From the NCBI GenBank assembly GCA_005503215.1, contig SCNS01000002.1, positions 332,938 through 396,937 on the forward strand: DNA of 64,000 nucleotides. The letters run 5' to 3'. This DNA comes from Sphingomonadaceae bacterium 3R27C6 (GTDB taxonomy: Bacteria; Pseudomonadota; Alphaproteobacteria; Sphingomonadales; Sphingomonadaceae). Every line of letters begins with the position of its first letter. The first letter of the stretch is position 1. The notes under the pieces were generated by a model. It did not search any database, was not told where the DNA came from, and saw nothing but the letters and a program-made list of their open reading frames with translations. Of the stretch, positions 26,967 to 35,897 are shown piece by piece. The position numbers were made by a program, and so were the translations under genes.

Positions 26967-27311
26967 TTATTCGAAGTCGCTGCCACCGCCCGCGGGGCTG
27001 CGCGGCGGCGCAGCGGCGGTCAGACGAAGCGCTTCGGCCGAGCGGCTGATCGAGCTGATTTCATCGGGCGTATCGTCATCGTCGACGACGACCTTCTGCA
27101 TCGAACCGACGAGCGTTTCCTTCAGATCCTTCGGACGCACGGTCTGTTCGGCGATCTCGCGCAGCGCGACGACCGGGTTCTTGTCGCGGTCGCGGTCGAC
27201 GGTCAACTCCGAACCACCCGAAATCTCGCGCGCGCGATGCGCGGAGAGCAGGACCAGGTCGAAACGGTTGGGAACTTTGTCGACGCAATCCTCGACGGTA
27301 ACGCGGGCCAT
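26967..27311 (-). CDS. rpoZ: RNA polymerase omega subunit
   Basis: A small RNA polymerase subunit that helps assemble beta-prime, 114 residues. It has the classic N-terminus [30 protein letters not shown], and [10 protein letters not shown] near residue 45. The acidic/Gly-Pro tail is long, as in other alphaproteobacteria. AAGGAAAC lies just before the ATG. It diverges from the cardiolipin synthase gene. Confidence 0.97.
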   Translation of the reverse strand: MARVTVEDCVDKVPNRFDLVLLSAHRAREISGGSELTVDRDRDKNPVVALREIAEQTVRPKDLKETLVGSMQKVVVDDDDTPDEISSISRSAEALRLTAAAPPRSPAGGGSDFE

Positions 27312-27393
27312 ATTGTTTCCTTAGGTATAGGAGAGGCCAGCCCTTTGGAGGGGCATGGCGGCAAGCGCTGCGCGCTAGCAGCACCGCCGGGCG

Positions 27394-28641
27394 ATGTCAA
27401 TCAAAGCGCTGCCCTTGCGGGCTTTGCGGACACCGGCCTATGAGCGGTTGATGACCGAAGCCTGCGCACCCGTCGACTTGTCCGAACGACTGACGGCGGA
27501 CGTGGCTGGTCACCGGCTCGAACTGATCTTCGACGGCGGCGAGCGGCTGACCCGGCTGCTCGACCTGATCAACGGCGCAGCGCACAGCATCGACATCATC
27601 ATGTATATTTTCGAGAGCGACGCCGCGGGTGTGCGCATCGTCGACGCCTTGCTGGTGGCCGCCAGACGCGGCGTTCGCGTGCGCGCGGTCATCGACAGCT
27701 TCGGGTCGGGCGACACGCCCGATGGCCTGTTCGCACCGCTTCGCGAAGCAGGCGGCAGCGTCACCTTCTTCTCGCGCCGCTGGCGATCGACCTACCTCAT
27801 CCGCAACCACCAGAAAATGATCCTGATCGACGATCATGTCGCGGTGACCGGCGGCTTCAACATCGCCAACGATTATCTGAGCCCTCCGCGCAGCGATTGC
27901 TGGTTCGACATCGGGATGATCGTCAAGGGGCCGAGTGTCGCGCGCGCGGCGCTATGGTTCGACGAAATCCATGATTACACCGTCAACAACGACGGCAAAC
28001 TGCTGATGTTGAGGCGATTGATCCGCGAATGGCCGATCGACAATGGCGCGATATCCTGGCTCGTCGGCGGCCCCACCCAGCGGCTGTCGCCCTGGGCCCG
28101 CGCGGTGCGCGCCGACCTCGAAAACGCGCGCCAACTCGACATGGCGATGGCCTATTTTTCCCCGGGCCAGGGCATGCTCCGCCGCCTCGGACGCGTCGCG
28201 CAGCGTGGGCGGGCGCGCTTCGTGATGGCGGGCAAATCGGACAATGCCGCAACGATCGGCGCATCGCGCCTGCTCTACGGCTATTTGCTGCGCAAATCCG
28301 CCGATGTGTGTGAATATCAGCCGTGCAAACTGCACATGAAGCTGATCATCATCGATGATGTCGTCTATATCGGCTCGGCCAATTTCGACGTGCGCAGCCT
28401 GTTCGTGAACGTCGAGGTGATGGTGCGGATCGCCGACGCGGGCTTTGCCCGACAGATGCGCGGTTTCGTTGCGGAGATGCGGTCCGATTGCGAAGTCATC
28501 ACATCGAATTCGCACAAGGCGCGCGCCGGTTGGCTGACGCGCATCCGCTGGACGCTCGCCTGGTTCGTGGTCGGCATCGTCGATTATACGGTGTCGCGAA
28601 AATTGAACTTCGGGCTCGGCGATCCCGACCCGGAAGTTTAG
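27394..28641 (+). CDS. Cardiolipin synthase-like phospholipase D family protein
   Basis: A 415-residue protein with two HKD motifs: HQKMILIDDHVAVTGGFNIANDY (about residue 138) and HMKLIIIDDVVYIGSANFD (about 313). This is the pattern of bacterial cardiolipin synthases (Cls), which join two phosphatidylglycerols. It has no N-terminal membrane helices, so it resembles ClsB-type enzymes. The start is uncertain: neither the ATG at 27394 nor the one at 27451 has a good ribosome site, and residues 1-19 look non-conserved. It converges with the next gene, their stops overlapping by four bases. Confidence 0.88.
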   Translation: MSIKALPLRALRTPAYERLMTEACAPVDLSERLTADVAGHRLELIFDGGERLTRLLDLINGAAHSIDIIMYIFESDAAGVRIVDALLVAARRGVRVRAVIDSFGSGDTPDGLFAPLREAGGSVTFFSRRWRSTYLIRNHQKMILIDDHVAVTGGFNIANDYLSPPRSDCWFDIGMIVKGPSVARAALWFDEIHDYTVNNDGKLLMLRRLIREWPIDNGAISWLVGGPTQRLSPWARAVRADLENARQLDMAMAYFSPGQGMLRRLGRVAQRGRARFVMAGKSDNAATIGASRLLYGYLLRKSADVCEYQPCKLHMKLIIIDDVVYIGSANFDVRSLFVNVEVMVRIADAGFARQMRGFVAEMRSDCEVITSNSHKARAGWLTRIRWTLAWFVVGIVDYTVSRKLNFGLGDPDPEV

Positions 28642-29276
28642 TCTTTCCAGCCCCAGAACAGGAAGCAGGGCGGGACATTGACCCATTCGAACGCATTGTC
28701 GATGCGATTGAAGTGGACGGCCAGGAAATCGCGCGCGCGGGCGCGGAACTGATAGACAAGGAACGCGCCGCCGGGGCGAAGCACGCGGTGCGTCGCGGCG
28801 GCAATCGCCGGGCCGACGCCGGCGGGGAGCGTCGAAAAAGGCAAGCCCGAAAGGACATAGTCGGCGTGCTCGAAGCCATGCGCGCGTACGATCTCTTCGA
28901 CATCAGAGGCCGAGCCGTGGACCGCGATGAAGCGGCTGTCGCGGATGTCCTTACGCAAATAGTCGATGAAATCCTCGTTGGTGTCGATCGCGATCAGCGT
29001 CGCATCGCCCGCCATATGTTCGAGTATGGGGCGGCAGAAGGTGCCGACGCCGGGGCCATATTCGACGAAGAGCTTGGTGTTCTTCCAGTCGACGGGCTTC
29101 AGCATGTGGCGGATCAGCGTCGGCGACGACGGCACGATCGATCCCACCATGACCGGATGCTTGATGAAGCCGCGGACGAACATGCCCCACGGCCCGAAAA
29201 AGCGTTTTACGCCCTCGCGAACCCGGCGGGTCAGCGGGGCTTTTGTTTCTTGGGCCTGCGCCCGCGGATTGGTCAT
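28638..29276 (-). CDS. SAM-dependent methyltransferase, phospholipid N-methyltransferase-like
   Basis: A class I methyltransferase of 212 residues. Motif I is LFVEYGPGVGTFCRPIL (about residue 70), the acidic loop is LIAIDTNEDF, and motif IV-like sequence is YVLSGLPFSTLP. The N-terminal GFIKHPVMVGSIVPSSPTLIRHML resembles PmtA/ornithine-lipid methyltransferases that act on amino-headed membrane lipids. Being beside a cardiolipin synthase gene supports a lipid role but does not prove it. The substrate could equally be another membrane amine. Confidence 0.78.
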   Translation of the reverse strand: MTNPRAQAQETKAPLTRRVREGVKRFFGPWGMFVRGFIKHPVMVGSIVPSSPTLIRHMLKPVDWKNTKLFVEYGPGVGTFCRPILEHMAGDATLIAIDTNEDFIDYLRKDIRDSRFIAVHGSASDVEEIVRAHGFEHADYVLSGLPFSTLPAGVGPAIAAATHRVLRPGGAFLVYQFRARARDFLAVHFNRIDNAFEWVNVPPCFLFWGWKD

Positions 29277-29423
29277 GATGGCTTTCGCGTTGTTGCGGTT
29301 GCCAAAGGCGTGGCAAAATCGGCGCCTTGGCGCAAGGAAAGAGTCTGTCTTGACTCTGGACAGCGTGGCCCTCGCGTGTAGGGAGAGGCGGCGTTACCGA
29401 CCACAGCCAAGGAGGGGGCGAAC

Positions 29424-30737
29424 ATGGCGACGACATCGCATTCCATCCCCTCCGACCGCATGGCGGTCCTCTTTGCGGTGATGCTGGTCGCCGCCGCGGG
29501 TAACACTGCGATGCAATCCATCCTGCCCTCCATCGGTGCCAAATTGCGCATCCCCGACGTCTGGGTCAGCCTGGCGTTCAGCTGGTCGGCACTGCTCTGG
29601 GTGCTCACCGCGCCGCATTGGGCGCGCCAGTCGGACAAGCGCGGCCGCAAGGCATTGATGGCGCTGGGCGTCGTCGGCTTCCTGTCGTCGATGGCCTTGT
29701 GCGGGTTGACCCTCTGGGCCGGGCTCCAGGGCTATCTCGCCGCGGGGGTCACCTTCATCGTCTTCGCGGTGTTTCGCAGCCTCTACGGCGGCTTCGGCTC
29801 GGCGTCGCCCCCTGCGGTGCAGGCTTATGTCGCCGCGCGCACTGATCCCGAGCAGCGGACGCAGGCGCTCTCGCTCGTTTCCTCGTCGTTTGGGCTCGGC
29901 ACCGTCATCGGCCCCGCGATCGCTCCCTTCTTCATCCTGCCGATCGTTGGCCTCGCCGGGCCTTTACTCGTCTTTGCGCTGATCGGCCTCGGCGTGTTGA
30001 TCGCGCTGCGCTGGCGCTTGCCCGACGACGTGCCGCGCTTTGCCGCGCGCGGTGCCATCGTATCCTATCCCACAACGGGCGCATCGCCGCAGACAGCGGC
30101 CGACGAAGCCGAAGAGCAGGTGCTCGACCCAAGCGATGCCCCTCCCCTTCGCTGGACCGACACCCGCGTCCGTCCGTGGCTGCTCGCGGGCCTGTTCGGC
30201 GGGCAGGCGCAGGCGATGATGCTCGGCGTGATCGGCTTCCTGATCCTCGACCGCCTCCACCTGCGCCTGCGTCCCGACGAGGGCGCCGCGATGACCGGAA
30301 TCGTGCTGATGGCGGGAGCCTTCGCGACATTGCTCTCGCAATGGGGATTGATCCCGCTGCTCAAGATGTCGCCGCGCACCGCCGTGCTCTGCGGCGCCAG
30401 CCTCGGCGGGCTCGGGACGGTGATGACGGGGCTATCTTATGACTTCCACGGCATCATCATCGGCTTCGCGCTGGCATCACTCGGCTTCGGGCTGTTCCGT
30501 CCAGGTTTCACCGCAGGCGCATCGCTATCGGTGCCGCGCCGCGATCAGGGCAGCGTCGCGGGGATGACCGCGTCGATCAACGGATCGGCCTATATCATAT
30601 CCCCTGCGGTCGGCGTGCTGCTCTATAACTGGCACCCGATGGTCGCCTACGGCCTGATGGCGGGCTTTTGCAGCTGGCTGGTCCTGTGGGGCTGGTCGGC
30701 GCTGAAACCGAACCAGCCCAAGGAAAAGCAGCTCTAG
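29424..30737 (+). CDS. Major facilitator superfamily transporter
   Basis: A 437-residue inner-membrane transporter with about twelve hydrophobic segments. The loop between helices 2 and 3 carries a degenerate MFS motif (WARQSDKRGRKALMALG), and VSSSFGLGTVIGPAIAPFF matches the antiporter-type motif of helix 5. A hydrophilic central loop spans about 205-250. This is the drug/metabolite efflux type. A strong ribosome site (GGAGGGGG) lies before the ATG. The substrate cannot be read. The stop overlaps the convergent Cdc48-type gene by four bases. Confidence 0.88.
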   Translation: MATTSHSIPSDRMAVLFAVMLVAAAGNTAMQSILPSIGAKLRIPDVWVSLAFSWSALLWVLTAPHWARQSDKRGRKALMALGVVGFLSSMALCGLTLWAGLQGYLAAGVTFIVFAVFRSLYGGFGSASPPAVQAYVAARTDPEQRTQALSLVSSSFGLGTVIGPAIAPFFILPIVGLAGPLLVFALIGLGVLIALRWRLPDDVPRFAARGAIVSYPTTGASPQTAADEAEEQVLDPSDAPPLRWTDTRVRPWLLAGLFGGQAQAMMLGVIGFLILDRLHLRLRPDEGAAMTGIVLMAGAFATLLSQWGLIPLLKMSPRTAVLCGASLGGLGTVMTGLSYDFHGIIIGFALASLGFGLFRPGFTAGASLSVPRRDQGSVAGMTASINGSAYIISPAVGVLLYNWHPMVAYGLMAGFCSWLVLWGWSALKPNQPKEKQL

Positions 30738-33055
30738 TCGGCCGCGCCGTCGTGCTTGCGCTCGCGCACGGGCTTGAGCATGCCGGGCGCGAAGAAGCCG
30801 ATCGGATCGACGCTCATCGCGGCCTGCTTGATCTCGCCCTGGATCTTTTCATAATCCTTTTCCATCGCCTCGGTCACCGACGCGCGGGTGTCCTTCAGCG
30901 CAGCCTCGAAATCCTCCATCATCACCGTGTCGCTGTCGAGCGACCGCTTGAGCGCGGCAAGCCCGGCACGCCGCGTCAGGTCCTCAAGGTCCGCGCCGGT
31001 GAAACGATCCGACCTTTCGGCGAGTGCGGCCAGATCGACATCCTTCGCCAGCGGCATCTTGCTCGTCTGAATTTCGAGAATGCGCCGGCGCCCCTCCTTG
31101 TCGGGCACCGCGACATAGATCAGTTCGTCGAGCCGCCCCGGACGCAGCAACGCGGGGTCGATCAGGTTCGGCCGGTTCGTGGCACCAATGACGACCACCG
31201 ACTGCATCTCCTCGATCCCGTCCATCTCGGCGAGGATCGTGTTGACCACACGCTCAGTGACTTGCGGCTCGCCCGACGTCCCGCTGCCCCGCGCGGGCAC
31301 CAGGCTGTCGAGTTCGTCGATGAAGATGATCGTCGGCGCCACCGCGCGCGCGCGGGCAAACAGGCGCGCGATCTGCTGCTCGCTCTCGCCATACCATTTG
31401 GAGAGCAGGTCCGACGACTTGATCGAAATGAAGTTCGCATCGGATTCACGCGCCGCCGCCTTCGCCAACAGGGTCTTGCCGGTTCCGGGCGGGCCATAGA
31501 GCAGGAAGCCCTTGGCCGGACGAATACCCAGGCGGCGGAACGCCTCGGGATTCTTCAGCGGCAGTTCGATCCCTTCGATCAGCTTGTCGCGCGCGGCGTC
31601 GAGCCCGCCGATGTCGCTCCAGCGCGTCTTCGGCGCCTGCACCATCACTTCGCGCATCGCCGACGGCTGGACGCGTTTCAGCGCATTGTTGAAATCCTCG
31701 CGCGTCACGCGGAGTTCCGCGAGCACCTCGGGCGGGATCGTTCCTTCCTCAAGGTTGAGCTTAGGCATGATCCGCCGCACCGCCTCGATCGCGGCTTCGC
31801 GCGTCAGCGCGGCCATATCGGCGCCAACGAAGCCGAAGGTCGTGCGCGCGAGCTCCGCGAGATCGACATTCTCGGCGAGCGGCATTCCGCGTGTATGGAT
31901 GCCCAATATCTCGCGTCGCCCGCTCTCGTCGGGGACGCCGATCACGATTTCGCGGTCGAAACGGCCCGGACGCCGGAGCGCCTCGTCGATCGCGTCGGGA
32001 CGATTGGTCGCCGCGATAACGACGAGGTTCGTCCGCGGCTCAAGCCCGTCCATCAGAGTCAAGAGCTGCGCGACGAGGCGCTTTTCGGCCTCGCCTTGAA
32101 CCTGCCCGCGTTTCGGCGCGATCGAATCGATCTCGTCGATAAACAGGATCGACGGCGCGGCCTTTGCCGCTTGCTCGAAGATATCGCGCAGGCGCTTTTC
32201 GGACTCGCCATAGGCGCTGCCCATGATCTCGGGCCCGTTGATCAGGAAAAATTGCGCTTCGCTTTCGTTGGCAACCGCGCGCGCAAGCCGCGTCTTGCCG
32301 GTTCCCGGCGGGCCATGCAGCAGCACGCCGCGCGGCGGATCGACGCCGAGGCGGCGGAACAGTTCGGGATAGCGCAGCGGCAGCTCGACCATCTCGCGCA
32401 GCTGGTCGATCGTATCGCCCAGACCGCCAAGATCGTCGTAAGTGACGTCGGTGCGGCGCGCGTCCTGCGGCTCCTGATATTCGGGAAGCAGCTCGATTTC
32501 GGTATTCTCGTCGATGAACACGACGCCCTTGGGGCTCGCCGACACGACGAGCAGGCGCACTTCGGCGAGCGCATAGGCGGGCGCATTGAGCATCTGGCGG
32601 AGCTGCGGCGGCATGTCGCCCGACTCCAGCCGCTGCTGCCCGGCGGTCGCGACGGTATCGCCCGCGACGAGCGGACGGCCGAAAAAGCTGCGCTTCAGGG
32701 CATTGGCCGATCCCTGCAGGCGCAGATTTTCTTGCGCCGGGGCGAAAACCACGCGCGTTGCGGGGCGCGTTTCGACGCGGCTCAGCACGACCATATCGCC
32801 CGCACCCGCGCCGGCGTTGGCGCGCTGCAAGCCGTCGAGGCGGATGACTTCCAGCCCTTCATCCTCGGCATAGGGGAGTACGACGCGCGAGGCGGTCTCG
32901 CGTTTGCCGCTGATCTGGACGATATCGCCTTCGGTAACGCCAAGTTCGGCCATCGCGGAGCGCGGAATACGGGCGATTCCTCCCCCGCTTTCTTCGGCGC
33001 GTGCATTCGCCACCTGCAGTTTGACCTGTTTTTCTTTTACCGCTGCGTCGGCCAA
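30734..33055 (-). CDS. Cdc48/VAT-type double AAA+ ATPase
   Basis: A 773-residue protein with full Cdc48 architecture. An N-terminal double-psi barrel (about 8-90, VANARAEESGGGIARIPRSAM onward) is followed by CDC48_2-like sequence and two AAA modules, D1 Walker A GPPGTGKTRLARA (about 248) and D2 Walker [14 protein letters not shown] (about 525). Both have Walker B FIDEID/FIDELD and complete SRH segments ([42 protein letters not shown]). Such proteins are universal segregases in archaea and eukaryotes and occur in some bacteria, including sphingomonads. The bacterial substrate is unknown. No ubiquitin-like partner is nearby; the upstream LysR gene is divergent. Confidence 0.92.
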   Translation of the reverse strand: MADAAVKEKQVKLQVANARAEESGGGIARIPRSAMAELGVTEGDIVQISGKRETASRVVLPYAEDEGLEVIRLDGLQRANAGAGAGDMVVLSRVETRPATRVVFAPAQENLRLQGSANALKRSFFGRPLVAGDTVATAGQQRLESGDMPPQLRQMLNAPAYALAEVRLLVVSASPKGVVFIDENTEIELLPEYQEPQDARRTDVTYDDLGGLGDTIDQLREMVELPLRYPELFRRLGVDPPRGVLLHGPPGTGKTRLARAVANESEAQFFLINGPEIMGSAYGESEKRLRDIFEQAAKAAPSILFIDEIDSIAPKRGQVQGEAEKRLVAQLLTLMDGLEPRTNLVVIAATNRPDAIDEALRRPGRFDREIVIGVPDESGRREILGIHTRGMPLAENVDLAELARTTFGFVGADMAALTREAAIEAVRRIMPKLNLEEGTIPPEVLAELRVTREDFNNALKRVQPSAMREVMVQAPKTRWSDIGGLDAARDKLIEGIELPLKNPEAFRRLGIRPAKGFLLYGPPGTGKTLLAKAAARESDANFISIKSSDLLSKWYGESEQQIARLFARARAVAPTIIFIDELDSLVPARGSGTSGEPQVTERVVNTILAEMDGIEEMQSVVVIGATNRPNLIDPALLRPGRLDELIYVAVPDKEGRRRILEIQTSKMPLAKDVDLAALAERSDRFTGADLEDLTRRAGLAALKRSLDSDTVMMEDFEAALKDTRASVTEAMEKDYEKIQGEIKQAAMSVDPIGFFAPGMLKPVRERKHDGAAD

Positions 33056-33162
33056 GGCGTGTCTCCCGCAAAATAGTCAGAATGCCGAAGATAGGATGGT
33101 CGTTCCCTATTTGCGACCCCCGGCACCACAGCCATTTATGACGCACTGCACAAAATTCTGGC

Positions 33163-34077
33163 ATGTCCGACAAGGTCATGTCATCATCGGCACCCGATAT
33201 GCCACGCCTTCCCCCCATCAGCAGCATGGAGGCCTTTCTCGAGGTCGCCCGTCACGGCACGGTCAAGGCGGCCGCGATCGAACTCGGCCTGTCGATGCCC
33301 GCGCTGTCGCGCCGAATCCAGACACTCGAGCATACCGTCGGCCGCCCGCTGTTCAACCGCCACCACCATGGGCTCAGCCTGACCGAAACGGGCCGCGCGC
33401 TGCACGAACAATTGTCGCCGATTCTCGACGAATTGCGTAACGTGATCGAACAGGTCGGCAGCCCCGACGCCTCGCTGCGCCTTCACCTCAACGTCCTGCC
33501 GCTCTTCGCGCAGCAGCGCCTGTTCCCCCGGCTTCCCGAGCTTCGGCGCCAGCACCCCGAACTGCATATCGACATCGACACCATGTCGCATGCCGAAGCC
33601 CGGCTGGGCGACGGCATCGATGCCGCGATCGCGCTCGCACGCTCGATCGACCCAGTGCTCTATGCCGCGCGGCTCGACCAGGACAAGGTGTTCCCGATTG
33701 CCTCGCGGACGCTGACCGACGGCGATCGCGCGATCACCGTCCCCGAACAGATGCAGCGGATGACCGTCCTGCTCCACCGCGAAATGCCGGAAACCTTCGC
33801 CGAGTGGAAAAAGGCGATCGGCATGCCTTATCTGGAGCCGGCAGGGATCGATTATTTCGATTCGGGGCCGCTGATGCTCGAAGCTGCTGCGCAGGGGATC
33901 GGCGTCGCGTTCATGCACGGCCATCATTTCGACGATGCGCACGACCCGCGCCTCGTCCGCCTCTTCGATTTCGACGTCGACAGCCCGTACAGCTATTGGT
34001 TCGTGTGCCGCCCCCGCGCGCTGCGCCAGCCGGCGGTCAAGCTGTTCCACGACTGGTTGCTCGCCGCGAAGATATAG
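33163..34077 (+). CDS. LysR-family transcriptional regulator
   Basis: 304 residues. The N-terminal winged helix-turn-helix (ISSMEAFLEVARHGTVKAAAIELGLSMPALSRRIQTLEHTVGRPLF) is followed by a LysR substrate-binding domain. The arrangement resembles GcvA-type LysR proteins. It is transcribed away from the Cdc48-type gene with 107 bases between them; LysR proteins often control a divergent neighbour. Several ATGs are in frame (33163, 33178, 33199); I report the first. The effector is unknown. Confidence 0.88.
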   Translation: MSDKVMSSSAPDMPRLPPISSMEAFLEVARHGTVKAAAIELGLSMPALSRRIQTLEHTVGRPLFNRHHHGLSLTETGRALHEQLSPILDELRNVIEQVGSPDASLRLHLNVLPLFAQQRLFPRLPELRRQHPELHIDIDTMSHAEARLGDGIDAAIALARSIDPVLYAARLDQDKVFPIASRTLTDGDRAITVPEQMQRMTVLLHREMPETFAEWKKAIGMPYLEPAGIDYFDSGPLMLEAAAQGIGVAFMHGHHFDDAHDPRLVRLFDFDVDSPYSYWFVCRPRALRQPAVKLFHDWLLAAKI

Positions 34078-34199
34078 CATCGTGAATGCCGTGCGGACAG
34101 GCACGACAGACCCGTCGACGACGGGAATTGCACTCGCCACACAAGTGCGCGACAAGGCTGCGACCCTCTAAGCTTCATCAAGCTCGGGAAGGCTGCAAA

Positions 34200-35078
34200 A
34201 TGGATCTGGTGAATTTCGCACGTCGTTCGCGGTTCATCCGTTCGGTCTTTTCGCTCCCGTTATATGGCAGGAACAGGTGGATGGGATATCGGCAGGCGCC
34301 CGCCAAAGCCGTTCTCGATCGCATCGAGGGTCTCGTCGCATCGGATGTCCGGCTGAGAGTCGAAGAGTTTGACGGCGAATTCATACTGGGGCCGCGCTCG
34401 CATATCCTTCGGCGTCTTCTTTCCGAGGGCTTTTACGAACCCGAATTGGTGCAACTTTTCCTGTCCCATCTGACGCCCGATCGCGATGTTGTCGATGTTG
34501 GCGCGAACGTCGGCTTTTTTTCGGTTCTGGCGGCGAAGCGGCTGACGACGGGGCGCGTCCTTGCCGCAGAGCCCACAACGGCCGCATTTTCGCGCCTCTC
34601 GCAAAATGTCACGATCAACGATGTCGAGACGAAGGTGATATTGTACAACGGCCTGGTGTCGAACGAGGCGAGTTTGGCGACGCTGGACATCGTTCCGGGC
34701 CGCGAAGAATATTCGTCCATGGGAGGAATCGTACACCCTTCGGTGGCTGGCCAGGCCGTGCAGACCGAAACGGTTCAGGCCAGGCCCCTCGACAGCCTCG
34801 TTGCCGAGAATGGGCTGCGGCCTGCGGTGATAAAAGTGGACGTCGAAGGCGCGGAAGGCATGGTCTTCGAAGGCGCGCAACAGACTTTGCGCGATTATCG
34901 GCCTGTGGTCCTTTCCGAATTCAGCCGCCCGTTGCTCGCAAGGAACGGATCTTCGCCCGAAGCGATTATCGCGCTCTTCGATCGCTGCGGCTACGATGTC
35001 CACAATCCCTTCGATCGATCCGCGAACGCCGGCGCGATCGATTTCGACGAGATCATCGCGATTCCCCGTCCGGCCTGA
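34200..35078 (+). CDS. FkbM-family methyltransferase
   Basis: A 292-residue SAM-dependent methyltransferase. The domain starts at VVDVGANVGFFSVLAAKRL (about residue 98) and continues through LAAEPTTAAFSRLSQNVTIN to the family motif IKVDVEGAEGMVFEGA (about 215). FkbM-type enzymes O-methylate sugars or small molecules. The ATG at 34200 has GGAAGG upstream; a longer frame from 34086 is non-conserved. It stands alone between a LysR gene and tRNA-Thr. Methylation of a surface glycan is plausible but unproven. Confidence 0.85.
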   Translation: MDLVNFARRSRFIRSVFSLPLYGRNRWMGYRQAPAKAVLDRIEGLVASDVRLRVEEFDGEFILGPRSHILRRLLSEGFYEPELVQLFLSHLTPDRDVVDVGANVGFFSVLAAKRLTTGRVLAAEPTTAAFSRLSQNVTINDVETKVILYNGLVSNEASLATLDIVPGREEYSSMGGIVHPSVAGQAVQTETVQARPLDSLVAENGLRPAVIKVDVEGAEGMVFEGAQQTLRDYRPVVLSEFSRPLLARNGSSPEAIIALFDRCGYDVHNPFDRSANAGAIDFDEIIAIPRPA

Positions 35079-35197
35079 AAACTTTGATCCGATCGGCTGG
35101 CCGCCTGCTCCGCGGGTTCGGGATCCCCGATTCCGGAACGCGCGACAGGATTATCCGGTCTTCGCCGACTGCGGATATTCAGAAAGGTTTGCGCGGT

Positions 35198-35225
35198 AAA
35201 ACGCGACGACCTTGCGCGGCGTTTT
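35198..35225 (-). terminator. Hairpin downstream of tRNA-Thr
   Basis: AAAACGC (35198-35204) pairs with GCGTTTT (35219-35225) around a 14-base loop. On the minus strand it lies about 45 bases after the tRNA 3' end and the stem ends in a T-run, fitting an intrinsic terminator for that tRNA. Confidence 0.45.
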
Positions 35226-35267
35226 CCATGCGCCGGCTGCCCCGCGAATTCCGATTCTTCAGGAAAA

Positions 35268-35342
35268 TGGTGCTGCTGGACAGGATTGAACTGTCGACCT
35301 CGTCATTACCAATGACGCGCTCTACCACTGAGCTACAGCAGC
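35268..35342 (-). tRNA. tRNA-Thr (anticodon GGT)
   Basis: A full cloverleaf on the minus strand. The acceptor GCTGCTG pairs with CAGCAGC, the D arm is AGCTCAGTGGTAGAGC, the anticodon stem CGTCA/TGACG holds loop TTGGTAA (anticodon GGT), and the T arm contains GTTCAATCC. CCA is encoded at 35268-35270. It decodes ACC/ACU. Confidence 0.97.
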
Positions 35343-35448
35343 AACCGGGATGCCGGCAAACGGATGTTCGCTGGGCAGGCGCGGCCTATGGCGGGGCGCC
35401 CTGCGCCTGTCAAGGTGCGAGGGTTGACGATCGGACAATTTCGCGGGC

Positions 35449-35589
35449 ATGGCGCATGGCGTGAACAAGACGCCCTCCCCCGCCGATGTCGAACGCGAGC
35501 GCCGCCTCGCCGAGGCGCTGCGCGCCAATCTGCGCAAGCGCAAGGCGCAGGCGCGCGATAGCAAAGCCGAAACGCCGCCTAAAGACTGA
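35449..35589 (+). CDS. Very small basic protein (46 residues)
   Basis: A short highly charged protein, rich in Arg, Ala, Glu and Lys: after MAHGVNKTPSPADVERE comes an amphipathic helix with LAEALRANLRKRKAQAR. It matches the general look of short uncharacterised sphingomonad proteins but I cannot name a family. ATG 35449 and GTG 35461 are in frame; neither has a strong ribosome site. Its stop overlaps the convergent DUF1905 gene by 11 bases. A nucleic-acid-binding role is suggested only by charge. Confidence 0.55.
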   Translation: MAHGVNKTPSPADVERERRLAEALRANLRKRKAQARDSKAETPPKD

Positions 35590-35893
35590 CGGTCACCGTC
35601 ACGTCGTCGCCCTCGGCGATCCCCTCGGCCTTTCGCACCATCGCCTTGACCGGCAGAAGCCAGCCGCCGCTTTCCTTGTGCGGAAAGACCGACGTCTTCC
35701 ACCGCGTGCCGCCGATAATCGCCTCGACACGCGCGGATCCGAATCCCTTTCGCCCGTCGAGCCATTGGCCGGTCATCGCCGCCATGCGAATCCCATCGGC
35801 AGCCTCACCGGCGATTGTGACGAAAAACCACGCAGCGGGCGCGGTCGCCGATTGCCAGCGCCAGAGCGGCGTCGTGACGGTGAAATCCTCCAA
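35579..35893 (-). CDS. DUF1905 domain protein
   Basis: About 104 residues. The beta-barrel DUF1905 pattern is clear: FTVTTPLWRWQSATAPAAWFFVTI, then FGSARVEAIIGGTRWKTSVFPHKESGGWLLPVKAMVRKAEGI. The function is unknown; some relatives are fused to bacteriocin-protection or YdeI-like domains. The start is the weakest point. A TTG at 35893, four bases after the cyclophilin stop, fits the family N-terminus, but the best GGAGG lies just inside the frame. A much longer open frame upstream runs through the cyclophilin gene and is not coding. Confidence 0.72.
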   Translation of the reverse strand: MEDFTVTTPLWRWQSATAPAAWFFVTIAGEAADGIRMAAMTGQWLDGRKGFGSARVEAIIGGTRWKTSVFPHKESGGWLLPVKAMVRKAEGIAEGDDVTVTVSL

Positions 35894-35897
35894 GGAA

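Noticed and set aside
30668..33076. An 802-codon open frame antisense to the Cdc48-type ATPase
   Set aside because: It covers the same span as an unambiguous gene and its translation shows no domain.
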